DNA of 5,365 nt from Bacillota bacterium (lineage in GTDB: Bacteria > Bacillota > Clostridia > Acetivibrionales > DSM-1351): NCBI GenBank assembly GCA_023436515.1, contig JAEZIV010000264.1, positions 1 to 5,365 of the forward strand, read 5' to 3'. The position numbers and the translations under genes are program-made. Below are positions 1 through 5,348 of the stretch, one piece after another. Each line of letters opens with the position of its first letter. Position 1 is the stretch's first letter. The notes beneath the pieces are model-generated. The model was not told where the DNA came from. It did not search any database and saw only the letters and a list, made by a program, of their open reading frames with translations.

Positions 1-1156
1 GAATTTTTAGGTTGAAGTTTGTAAGGATGTACTCATCACCATCCGGATATTTGAAGGTTACATCCTTAAACTCAATATCTCCCGTGATTGGCTCCCAATT
101 CTCTTTTTTGGGGTTAAAATTGTCACCGTACTTTTCTATTACCTCAGGAGTATCTGTTATTTGCGGTTCAGTTTCAAGAAGCCCTGTTACTCTTTCGATA
201 TTAGCCTGAGTTGAGACAAGGTCGGCAAAGACACGGGCAATCTGTTGGATTGGCTCAAATATACCTATTGCATATGTAATGAAAACTGACAGTGTACCGA
301 ATTCCATTGCATCATTTATAACCAGATATCCTCCACGTACAAGCACGAAACAAACTGCCAGGGTGCTGAAGGTGAGTACTATCGGGATAAACACAGCATT
401 CAGAACAGTGGCTCTGAGTGTATAATTGTAGTATTTGTCGGTTATCTTCGAAAACTCAGCAAGGTTCTTATCTTCTATTACAAGTGTCTTAGAGGTTCTT
501 GCTCCAGTAATACCTTCATTATATGCACCTGTCATTCTGGAATTGATCTTTCTGATCTTACGGTTTACATTAAGTATTTTCTTCTGAAAGTACATAGTGA
601 TAACCGCAATTAGCGGAATAATGATCATTACCAGTAAGGCTAGCTTAAGATTTAAAAGTATCATGGCAATAAATACGCCCGCTACATATATTATAGCCCA
701 AAGCATGTCAATCAGGCCCCAGGAAACCATTTGTCCGATTCGACCCGTATCACTCATAACTCTGGCCATCATATAGCCAACAGGAGTTGTATTATAATAG
801 GAGAAGGAGAGCTTTTGCAAATGTACAAAAAGCGCTTTTCTAATGGATTTGGCTACATTCAGATCAACCCTCATGGCATTTTGTATAAAGAATATTACCG
901 AAATTGCTTGAGATAGCAGTATAACTCCATGTAAGGCTGCAAATTTTCCTATCCCTTCAGTAGAACTTGGTACAATGAAGTTATTAATGGCGTACCGCTG
1001 GAAAAGCGGAAAAATTACATCAAAAATTGATACCAACACGAGAAAGGACATGGCTAGTATGAATTCTTTTTTATATAGCTTTACAAAGGGAATTACTTTT
1101 TTCCAAATCTTTATTGAAATAGGTTTTTTGTAGTCTTCCTCTTCAAAATAGGTCAT
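1..1156 (-). CDS. ABC exporter half-transporter, second subunit (partial, C-terminus beyond left edge)
   Basis: The reading frame is open from an ATG at 1156 to the left edge, giving 385 codons of a protein normally near 580-600 residues. I translated it by hand. It starts MTYFEEEDYKKP. Hydrophobic segments near residues 30-52, 70-92, 147-165, 166-187, 250-272 and 285-303 give the six-helix exporter membrane domain. The N-terminal edge of the ATPase domain follows, with a probable A-loop tyrosine in VTFKYPDG (residues 366-373). The window ends before Walker A, so ATPase competence and the catalytic Glu cannot be judged. The ATG overlaps the upstream stop as TAATG, with GGAGGTGA 5-8 nt before it, so translational coupling is likely. 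By family knowledge, adjacent non-identical half-transporters form a heterodimeric exporter in the cytoplasmic membrane; this would be the partner with the full catalytic site. Substrate is unknown, with drugs, lipids or peptides possible. Confidence 0.93.
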   Translation of the reverse strand, partial: MTYFEEEDYKKPISIKIWKKVIPFVKLYKKEFILAMSFLVLVSIFDVIFPLFQRYAINNFIVPSSTEGIGKFAALHGVILLSQAISVIFFIQNAMRVDLNVAKSIRKALFVHLQKLSFSYYNTTPVGYMMARVMSDTGRIGQMVSWGLIDMLWAIIYVAGVFIAMILLNLKLALLVMIIIPLIAVITMYFQKKILNVNRKIRKINSRMTGAYNEGITGARTSKTLVIEDKNLAEFSKITDKYYNYTLRATVLNAVFIPIVLTFSTLAVCFVLVRGGYLVINDAMEFGTLSVFITYAIGIFEPIQQIARVFADLVSTQANIERVTGLLETEPQITDTPEVIEKYGDNFNPKKENWEPITGDIEFKDVTFKYPDGDEYILTNFNLKI

Positions 1157-3003
1157 TATTTATCACCTCCAACCGGAGCAGTCTCAGATGATGTTATTTC
1201 AGTTTCAAGACTGCTTTGTATATCGTATATTTTTCTGTAAGTGCCATTTTCGTTTTTAAGGAGCTCACTGTGATTTCCCATTTCGGTAACCTGACCGTCC
1301 TCAAGAACCATAATTACGTCTGCATTCATTAATGTGGTTATTCTATGGGAGACAAGAATTACGGTGCTTTTAGCAGTGTTTTCTTTTAAGGCTCCTCTAA
1401 TTTTAGCATCTGTTTCAGAATCTACAGCGGATAGGGAATCATCAAAGATCATAATGGGTGAGCGCTGCATCAGCATTCTTGCAATTGCTACCCTCTGTTT
1501 TTGACCTCCCGAAAGAGTTACTCCACGCTCACCAACAATTGTGTCATAGCCCTTTGAAAAGTTCATTATTGCCTCATCTACTGCTGCAACTTCAGCAAAA
1601 TGTCTGATCCTCTCAAGGTTGTTTGAACCCTCAAAGGCGTCAATGTTCTCCTGTATTGTTTTTGAAAAGAGGAAGGGCTCCTGTAGAACAAACCCAATGT
1701 TACTTCTGAGATGCTTAAGGTTTATTTTACGTATGTCAACACCGCCTACTTCAATTGAACCACTTCCCTCAGGGAGTTCATAAAGCCGGTCCAGAAGGTA
1801 CATGATTGTAGATTTTCCGGAGCCTGTTCCTCCTAATATGCCAAAGGTGGTTCCGGCCTTGATCTTGAAGGATATATCCTTTAGAACGGGCTTTTGTCCC
1901 TCGTAGTCAAAGGTTACATTCTTAAATTCAATGTCCTTGTTCATCTCAGGCTTAAGTGCTTCCGGACAATCCTTTTCCTCATCAACTGAGAGTATTTCTT
2001 TAATACGATTAAGAGAAACACTGGTTTTACTCATTTCAGAAAGAATACGTCCAAACTGTCTGACGGGCCAGACCAACATTGCATTATAAAATACAAATAC
2101 CATGAATTCACCGAGAGTGATTACTCCATTTGCCGCTTCAATGGAGCCCATAACTATAATTGTCATAACCTGAAGACCTGATACCAAATCGCCGATACCC
2201 CAGTATTTACTGAGTAACATACCAAGCTTTATCCAGTAATTTGCAAAGTAATTGTTCTTAGTATCAAAGTTTTCTATTTCATAGGCCTGACGCCCAAAAG
2301 CTCTAACAACACGAACTCCTGTAAAATTCTCCTGTACCATTGCGGAGAGTGCTCCCTCGGCTTCATCAGCATACTTGAAGCGATCGGCTATCTTTTTAAA
2401 GAATATACCGGAATATGCGACTACAATGGGTATAAAGGCTAACGCAATGAGCGACAGCTTTACATTCATGGTAAACATCAAGGTAAGGGAGAAGGCCAGT
2501 AGGAATACAGTCCTTACCATTTCAATGAGTTGAATTCCAAGGAAGTTCTTGATTGTCTCAACATCCGAGGTACATCTTTGAATAATGTCTCCGGTTTGAT
2601 TTTTTACATGCCAGCTGTAGGGCAGTTTTTGGATATGGTCATAAAGATGGTTTCGCAATTTTCTGATTGTACCCTCTGAACCCTTAGCCATACAATATCT
2701 ATACAGGTAAGTAAAGATACCGGACAAAACAGCCAGAGCAAGCGAAACCGCAGCGCCAATAACAAGATGGTTCTTCAGCATTTCTTTACCACCAACACTA
2801 TTGATAAGGTCAAGTATAAATTGTGGAAGATTCAAATCTTCAGTACCGATTATAGAATCAATGATTAATCTGATAACTTGAGGCATCAAATAGTTAAATA
2901 TTATTGCAAACATTGTAAAAAGTATTGCGAAAAAATAAAATCGTCTTAAGCCTTTAGTAAATGAGTATAGCATATTTAGGCTGCTTTTATTTTCGGACTG
3001 CAT
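1156..3003 (-). CDS. ABC exporter half-transporter, first subunit, with degenerate catalytic residue (BmrC-like)
   Basis: This 615-residue fused permease-ATPase has six hydrophobic segments (about 22-46, 79-101, 160-178, 181-200, 269-290, 292-312), then an ATPase domain. Visible motifs are A-loop Y367, Walker A GGTGSGKST (391-399), Q-loop Q441, GERG x-loop (491-494), signature LSGGQ (497-501), Walker B ending D521, D-loop SAVD and switch H553. The residue after the Walker B Asp is D522, not the catalytic Glu. In known heterodimeric exporters (TM287/288, BmrC/BmrD) such a change marks the subunit contributing the degenerate nucleotide site, so I infer it pairs with the next gene. I chose ATG 3003 (MQSENK) because AAAGGAG lies just upstream. 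The longer frame to 3108 would begin inside a terminator hairpin and has no ribosome binding site. Substrate is not predictable; the leader arrangement favours a stress- or antibiotic-induced role. Confidence 0.95.
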   Translation of the reverse strand: MQSENKSSLNMLYSFTKGLRRFYFFAILFTMFAIIFNYLMPQVIRLIIDSIIGTEDLNLPQFILDLINSVGGKEMLKNHLVIGAAVSLALAVLSGIFTYLYRYCMAKGSEGTIRKLRNHLYDHIQKLPYSWHVKNQTGDIIQRCTSDVETIKNFLGIQLIEMVRTVFLLAFSLTLMFTMNVKLSLIALAFIPIVVAYSGIFFKKIADRFKYADEAEGALSAMVQENFTGVRVVRAFGRQAYEIENFDTKNNYFANYWIKLGMLLSKYWGIGDLVSGLQVMTIIVMGSIEAANGVITLGEFMVFVFYNAMLVWPVRQFGRILSEMSKTSVSLNRIKEILSVDEEKDCPEALKPEMNKDIEFKNVTFDYEGQKPVLKDISFKIKAGTTFGILGGTGSGKSTIMYLLDRLYELPEGSGSIEVGGVDIRKINLKHLRSNIGFVLQEPFLFSKTIQENIDAFEGSNNLERIRHFAEVAAVDEAIMNFSKGYDTIVGERGVTLSGGQKQRVAIARMLMQRSPIMIFDDSLSAVDSETDAKIRGALKENTAKSTVILVSHRITTLMNADVIMVLEDGQVTEMGNHSELLKNENGTYRKIYDIQSSLETEITSSETAPVGGDK

Positions 3004-3080
3004 TTTTATTCTCCTTTGAAAAATTTTTCCTAAATAATCGTCATTTTTGCTGGAGGTCTCATGTGATTTTTTATAAAAAG

Positions 3081-3115
3081 GAAAACAAAAAACACGATAC
3101 CATAGCATCGTGTTT
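3081..3115 (-). terminator. Intrinsic terminator in the exporter leader (probable attenuator)
   Basis: Read on the minus strand, an 11-bp stem (arms 3105-3115 and 3090-3100, one G-U pair) closes a four-base loop. A T-rich tract, TTTTTTGTTTTC, follows directly and includes the foot of the stem. It lies about 78 nt upstream of the first exporter gene, downstream of a promoter and a small ORF, and in the direction of the operon. No large upstream gene exists for it to terminate, so conditional termination of the exporter transcript is the simplest reading. It would also be a mismatch-containing hairpin on the plus strand, but there it has no T-run. Confidence 0.85.
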
Positions 3116-3142
3116 CAATATTCTATTTAGAAAATATTAAAC
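3112..3142 (-). promoter_or_regulatory. Candidate antiterminator hairpin overlapping the attenuator foot
   Basis: On the minus strand GTTTAATATT (3142-3133) can pair with AATATT-G-AAAC (3122-3112). This gives ten base pairs with one bulged G around a loop of about ten bases. Its 3' arm uses the AAAC that also forms the base of the terminator stem, so the two structures compete for four bases. It is A+U-rich and therefore weak. The mutual exclusion is visible in the sequence; the regulatory role is inference. Confidence 0.3.
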
Positions 3143-3165
3143 TTCAAATGACGGTTACTTAAGTG

Positions 3166-3224
3166 TGATCTAAACAAGGGTACTATGATAAAGAAATTAC
3201 CAATAATACAAGTGTACTAGATCA
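3166..3224 (-). promoter_or_regulatory. Leader RNA stem between the small ORF and the attenuator
   Basis: TGATCTA (minus strand 3224-3218) is perfectly complementary to TAGATCA (3172-3166). Just inside this pair, two GTAC tetramers can extend the stem across a bulge. The structure starts ten bases after the leader ORF stop codon, so a ribosome stalled at the end of that ORF could hinder it. No known riboswitch class is recognised in this stretch. Confidence 0.3.
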
Positions 3225-3233
3225 GATATTAAA

Positions 3234-3278
3234 TTATTTACTGAGCACCTCATAAACAAATCCACCAATTAATAACAT
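3234..3278 (-). CDS. Putative 14-residue leader peptide upstream of the exporter operon
   Basis: An ATG at 3278 opens a 14-codon frame, MLLIGGFVYEVLSK, ending in TAA. AAAGGAG lies upstream with an 11-nt gap to the ATG, slightly long but acceptable. It follows the predicted promoter and precedes the terminator at 3081-3115, both in the same direction. It is too short for coding statistics, and I do not recognise the peptide as a known family member. The position matches ribosome-mediated attenuation leaders such as bmrB before bmrCD or the erm leader peptides, where drug-stalled ribosomes alter RNA folding. Function in regulation rather than as a product is inferred. It could be a chance ORF. 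Confidence 0.5.
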   Translation of the reverse strand: MLLIGGFVYEVLSK

Positions 3279-3320
3279 CTTCTTAAACACTCCTTTCACC
3301 GTATAATGACTTACCAAGAT

Positions 3321-3350
3321 ATGTTATTATATTTGTGCATGTCCTGTCAA
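3321..3350 (-). promoter_or_regulatory. Probable promoter of the exporter operon
   Basis: On the minus strand a perfect TTGACA (3350-3345) is followed after 18 bp by TAACAT (3326-3321). A TATAAT at 3331-3326 is also present, but only 13 bp from the -35 box, so the exact -10 is uncertain. Transcription from here would give a leader of about 300 nt before the exporter start, including the small ORF and the terminator. The -35 box lies inside a palindrome. Confidence 0.5.
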
Positions 3351-3356
3351 GACATG
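3338..3356. promoter_or_regulatory. Palindrome over the -35 box, candidate operator
   Basis: CATGTC (3338-3343) and GACATG (3351-3356) form a perfect 6-bp inverted repeat around a seven-base centre that contains the TTGACA of the exporter promoter. A repressor bound here would block RNA polymerase. No regulator gene is in the window, so the binding protein is unknown. A palindrome of this size can occur by chance in an A+T-rich intergenic region. Confidence 0.35.
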
Positions 3357-3488
3357 TAATAAACTTGTAAAATAAACTTATGTAACTTTATAGAATACTT
3401 ACTCTTTTACTCAAATGAAGCCAAAAATAGATAACAATAAGCTAAAAAATATGGAAATGATGATAATTTTTTAGAATATGACATGCTG
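3357..3488. other. A+T-rich intergenic stretch with no recognised gene
   Basis: This lies between the two divergent promoters. I see no ORF with a ribosome binding site, no RNA gene and no strong hairpin, only A+T-rich sequence. The remainder of the 3004-3550 gap is accounted for by the exporter leader on one side and the promoter region of the zinc-ribbon gene on the other. Confidence 0.6.
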
Positions 3489-3517
3489 TTGTCAAATTAT
3501 CCTATATATAATAATCT
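3479..3517 (+). promoter_or_regulatory. Possible promoter with inverted repeat before the zinc-ribbon gene
   Basis: TTGTCA (3489-3494) lies 17 bp before TAATCT (3512-3517). Other TATAAT hexamers at 3507-3512 and 3523-3528 lack a well-spaced -35 box. TGACA (3479-3483) and TGTCA (3490-3494) form an inverted repeat with six bases between, overlapping the -35 element. The promoter position is plausible but the elements are imperfect. Confidence 0.3.
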
Positions 3518-3550
3518 CATACTATAATTATTATACGAGGAGTTATTACT

Positions 3551-3820
3551 ATGGAAAATACCGAAATGAAGGTTTGCCAAAGCTGTGCAATGCCAATGGA
3601 AGGTCAGGAGCTATATGGAACTAACTCAGATGGGAGCAGGAATGAGGAATACTGCCATTATTGCTTTGTAAATGGAGCTTTTAACAAAGAGGAGACATTG
3701 GAGGAGATGATTGAAAGCTGTATTCCTTTTGTATCCCAAGGAAACCCCTGGCCTGATGAGGCCGCTGCAAGGACAGCTATGCTTGAAATATTCCCGAAAC
3801 TGAAAAGGTGGCAAAAATAG
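3551..3820 (+). CDS. Small zinc-ribbon protein (Zn_ribbon_2 type)
   Basis: This 89-residue protein has two CxxC pairs, C9/C12 and C35/C38, fitting one zinc site. Between and after them are the conserved-looking YGTNSDGS (22-29) and EEYCHYC (32-38). The C-terminal half, from about residue 44, is predicted helical and charged, with no membrane segment or signal peptide. The pattern matches what I know of the putative zinc-ribbon family Pfam PF12674, whose function is not established. The start is supported by GAGGAG eight bases upstream, and the length is typical. The next gene follows after 64 bp with no terminator between, so partial co-transcription with the glycosylase-like gene is likely. 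A nucleic-acid or protein-binding role is only a guess. Confidence 0.85.
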   Translation: MENTEMKVCQSCAMPMEGQELYGTNSDGSRNEEYCHYCFVNGAFNKEETLEEMIESCIPFVSQGNPWPDEAAARTAMLEIFPKLKRWQK

Positions 3821-3850
3821 TTATACTAATTTTATTTAACTGTGTATAAT
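3821..3850 (+). promoter_or_regulatory. Possible internal promoter before the glycosylase-like gene
   Basis: A perfect TATAAT (3845-3850) sits about 35 bp before the start codon. The best -35 candidate is a poor TTATAC (3821-3826) at 18 bp. If active, it would give the glycosylase-like gene its own transcript in addition to read-through from the zinc-ribbon gene. Confidence 0.3.
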
Positions 3851-3884
3851 ATTGGTAAAAACAACTTGAGCAGGTGGTGGTTAG

Positions 3885-4715
3885 ATGATTGAGTTACCGG
3901 AAGCAATTGAACTGTCAAGACAATTAAATACTACTATCACTGGCAAGAGCATACTAAATGTTATTGCAGCTCAAAGCCCTCATAAATTCGCCTGGTATCA
4001 TGGTGATCCAAATAATTATCATGCTATCCTTTCTGGCAAAAGGGTAGGGATTGCAGCAGGAATAGGGAGCATGCTGGAAATCAAAGCTGAGGACATGTGT
4101 TTAGTCCTTGGAGAAGGAGTAGCGGTTAGATATCATGGTGAAAATGAAAAAAGACCTCAGAAACATCAGCTGCTAATCGAATTTGATGATTTCACAGCAA
4201 TAAGTGCTTCGGTTCAAATGTATGGAAGCCTGTTTTGCTTCAAGGACGGAACCTTTGATAATAAGTATTACCTGATTGCAAAAGAAAAACCAGCGCCCTT
4301 ATCTGAGAGCTTTGACAAAGATTATTTCTACAGAAACATTGCCCGAAGTGAAAACAGCGGAGTAAGCGCCAAGGCATTACTGGCAACAGAACAGCGAATA
4401 CCGGGTCTTGGGAACGGTGTTGTACAGGACATTCTCCTTAATGCAGGAATCCATCCTAAAACTAAGTATAAAGCCTTTTCAGATGAGGAAAAGGACAAGT
4501 TATTAGATGCAATTAAAAACACTCTTGCTGAAATGGTAATTCAAGGGGGCCGTGATACAGAAAAGGACCTGTTTGGCTGTTCGGGAGGCTACAAGACAAA
4601 ACTTAGCAAGTATACGGTAGGGAAGCCCTGTCAAAATTGCGGTGATCCTATAGTAAAGGAAGCTTATCTTGGAGGGAGTATCTATTTTTGTCCAACCTGT
4701 CAGAAGCTCAAATAA
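3885..4715 (+). CDS. Divergent Fpg/Nei-family DNA glycosylase-like protein lacking the proline nucleophile
   Basis: This 276-residue protein has the Fpg/Nei layout. A beta-rich N-terminal domain starts MIELPEA. An H2TH region follows at about 161-195 with PGLGNG (173-178), then GGRDTEKD (221-228) and a C-terminal zinc finger, C249, C252, C269, C272. Length matches MutM, so it is not truncated. Family members normally start MPE, with the proline after Met as nucleophile. Here residue 2 is Ile, although E3 and N177 are kept. By eye, the catalytic lysine of the beta hairpin aligns with S62, and the zinc-finger arginine with G264. An in-frame TAG directly before the ATG rules out a longer start, and AGGTGG lies seven bases upstream. 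Annotation pipelines would probably name it endonuclease VIII. I infer a DNA-binding or non-lyase repair role acting on the chromosome; the substrate is unknown. Confidence 0.88.
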   Translation: MIELPEAIELSRQLNTTITGKSILNVIAAQSPHKFAWYHGDPNNYHAILSGKRVGIAAGIGSMLEIKAEDMCLVLGEGVAVRYHGENEKRPQKHQLLIEFDDFTAISASVQMYGSLFCFKDGTFDNKYYLIAKEKPAPLSESFDKDYFYRNIARSENSGVSAKALLATEQRIPGLGNGVVQDILLNAGIHPKTKYKAFSDEEKDKLLDAIKNTLAEMVIQGGRDTEKDLFGCSGGYKTKLSKYTVGKPCQNCGDPIVKEAYLGGSIYFCPTCQKLK

Positions 4716-4744
4716 ATAATATATTGTATAAGTATAGCTTTCGG

Positions 4745-4774
4745 AAAAACTGCCTGAACCAGAGGCAGTTTTTT
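4745..4774 (+). terminator. Intrinsic terminator after the glycosylase-like gene
   Basis: AAAAACTGCCT (4745-4755) pairs perfectly with AGGCAGTTTTT (4763-4773) around a seven-base loop, with a run of six T. It starts 30 bp after the stop codon. It ends the plus-strand unit and faces the convergent tRNA terminator 40 bp further on. Confidence 0.88.
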
Positions 4775-4813
4775 GTTAACGAAATTATGTTCCTAAACTA
4801 TGCAAGGGAAAAT

Positions 4814-4855
4814 AAAAAAGCCTCGAACACAGGGATTAATGCTTATGTTCAAGAC
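4814..4855 (-). terminator. Intrinsic terminator of the tRNA cluster
   Basis: On the minus strand GTCTTGAACA (4855-4846) pairs with TGTTCGAGGC (4829-4820), ten pairs of which two are G-U, around a 16-base loop. TTTTTTATTTT follows. It begins four bases after the encoded CCA of tRNA-Tyr, the expected position for the end of the tRNA transcript. Confidence 0.8.
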
Positions 4856-4859
4856 TTTG

Positions 4860-4944
4860 TGGTGGAGGGAGATGGATTCGAACCATCGAAGTCACTGACA
4901 ACAGATTTACAGTCTGCCCCCTTTGGCCACTCGGGAACCCCTCC
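4860..4944 (-). tRNA. tRNA-Tyr (anticodon GTA), CCA encoded
   Basis: The minus strand folds as an 85-nt class II tRNA. The acceptor stem GGAGGGG pairs with TCCCTCC (last pair G-U), the anticodon loop is CTGTAAA with GTA, there is a long variable arm, and the T-arm is GATGG-TTCGAAT-CCATC. Discriminator A and an encoded CCA complete it. The plus strand here reads as a spurious peptide containing GDGFEPS, a well-known antisense-tRNA artefact. It has its own upstream promoter and a terminator directly downstream. Confidence 0.97.
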
Positions 4945-4975
4945 AGGTAATATTTACTTTTTAACAACAAATAAG

Positions 4976-5004
4976 ATTATGCAGTAATAATTATTAATTG
5001 TCAA
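4976..5004 (-). promoter_or_regulatory. Promoter of tRNA-Tyr
   Basis: On the minus strand a perfect TTGACA (5004-4999) is followed after exactly 17 bp by CATAAT (4981-4976), five of six consensus bases. Transcription would start about 25 nt before the mature tRNA-Tyr end. This is the best promoter in the window and suggests that tRNA-Tyr is not wholly dependent on read-through from tRNA-Phe. Confidence 0.75.
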
Positions 5005-5038
5005 CCATTTGTTTTAAAAGCTAAACTAGATTTAAAAT

Positions 5039-5114
5039 TGGTGCCCAGAGCCGGAATCGAACCAGCGACACGGGGATTTTCAGTCCCCTGCTCTACCGAC
5101 TGAGCTATCTGGGC
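5039..5114 (-). tRNA. tRNA-Phe (anticodon GAA), CCA encoded
   Basis: The minus strand gives a 76-nt cloverleaf. The acceptor stem GCCCAGA pairs with TCTGGGC, the D-arm contains AGCTCAGTCGGTAGAGC, and the anticodon stem GGGGA/TCCCC encloses the loop CTGAAAA with GAA. The T-loop is TTCGATT. Discriminator A and CCA are encoded. It lies 94 bp upstream of tRNA-Tyr in the same direction, with no terminator visible between them. Confidence 0.97.
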
Positions 5115-5154
5115 ATTTGTTACTTACTGTTTATCTTGTTTACTTTCAGATGAT

Positions 5155-5163
5155 AGTATACCA
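5155..5163 (-). promoter_or_regulatory. Possible extended -10 promoter of tRNA-Phe
   Basis: The minus strand reads TGGTATACT, a TGn-extended -10 element with five of six consensus bases, placed about 40 bp before the tRNA-Phe 5' end. No good -35 box is present at 17 bp; that position falls in the duplicated tRNA 3' end. Co-transcription with a tRNA to the right is the alternative. Confidence 0.35.
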
Positions 5164-5185
5164 GATAAATATTGGTGGGCCTTCA
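5163..5185. repeat. Direct repeat, copy 1: tRNA 3'-end fragment plus flank
   Basis: These 23 bp are identical to 5343-5365. Read on the minus strand, the copy is TGAAGGCCCACCA, the typical end of a tRNA with AAGGCCC acceptor strand, discriminator A and CCA, followed by ATATTTATCT. No tRNA body precedes it here; the sequence diverges into GACGAAAGC on the plus strand. It is therefore a 3'-end fragment, as left when an element integrates at a tRNA gene. Confidence 0.75.
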
Positions 5186-5292
5186 GACGAAAGCGTAAGC
5201 AAAATATGCTGGTAGCATGTTTTGTAGCTTGAGAGTCTCTGTTAGGATTGCCGAGGCAATTCTTATCTTGGCGGCAGCCAAGAAAGGCCTTT
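5177..5292. other. Hairpin-rich intergenic block, possible structured RNA or element remnant
   Basis: About 115 bp contain several inverted repeats. There is an 11-bp stem with one G-T pair (5200-5210 with 5214-5224), ATTGCC/GGCAAT (5247-5260), a perfect 7-bp stem with a four-base loop (5266-5272 with 5277-5283), and the palindrome AAAGGCCTTT (5283-5292). GGGCCTT at 5177-5183 could pair with AAGGCCT at 5284-5290 and close the whole block. I see no ORF with a ribosome binding site, no T-run, and no known RNA class. Which strand, if either, is transcribed is unknown; the neighbouring tRNAs favour minus. Confidence 0.4.
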
Positions 5293-5310
5293 AAGGTAAA
5301 ACTTTATTTA

Positions 5311-5348
5311 TTATCTAATCATGTCTATGAAATAAATAAATTAGATAA
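5311..5348. repeat. 9-bp inverted repeat just downstream of the edge tRNA
   Basis: TTATCTAAT (5311-5319) and ATTAGATAA (5340-5348) are perfect inverted repeats separated by 20 bp. The right arm overlaps the second direct-repeat copy and begins five bases past the CCA end of the putative edge tRNA. It lacks a T-run on either strand, so it is not a convincing terminator. It could be a processing hairpin or one end of the inserted segment. Confidence 0.5.

Noticed and set aside
731..916. Open frames opposite or inside the exporter, zinc-ribbon and glycosylase-like genes
   Set aside because: They are short frames shadowing well-supported genes, without ribosome binding sites or family features.
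3030..3062. 10-codon minus-strand ORF between the attenuator and the first exporter gene
   Set aside because: There is no ribosome binding site, and it lies downstream of the terminator, where it could not drive attenuation.
3004..3108. Upstream extension of the first exporter gene to an ATG at 3108 (35 extra residues)
   Set aside because: That ATG lies inside the terminator hairpin and has no ribosome binding site, and the extra residues do not resemble an exporter N-terminus. ATG 3003 has AAAGGAG at good spacing.
3415..3474. 19-codon plus-strand ORF in the divergent intergenic region
   Set aside because: It has no Shine-Dalgarno sequence and low-complexity A-rich content, as expected by chance.
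3752..3763. CTGATGAG resembling a hammerhead ribozyme core
   Set aside because: It is coding sequence within the zinc-ribbon gene, and no matching GAAA segment or stems are nearby.
4688..4987. 99-codon plus-strand frame across the tRNA-Tyr gene
   Set aside because: It starts inside the glycosylase-like gene, runs through its terminator, and owes its GDGFEPS segment to the antisense of tRNA-Tyr, a frequent false gene.
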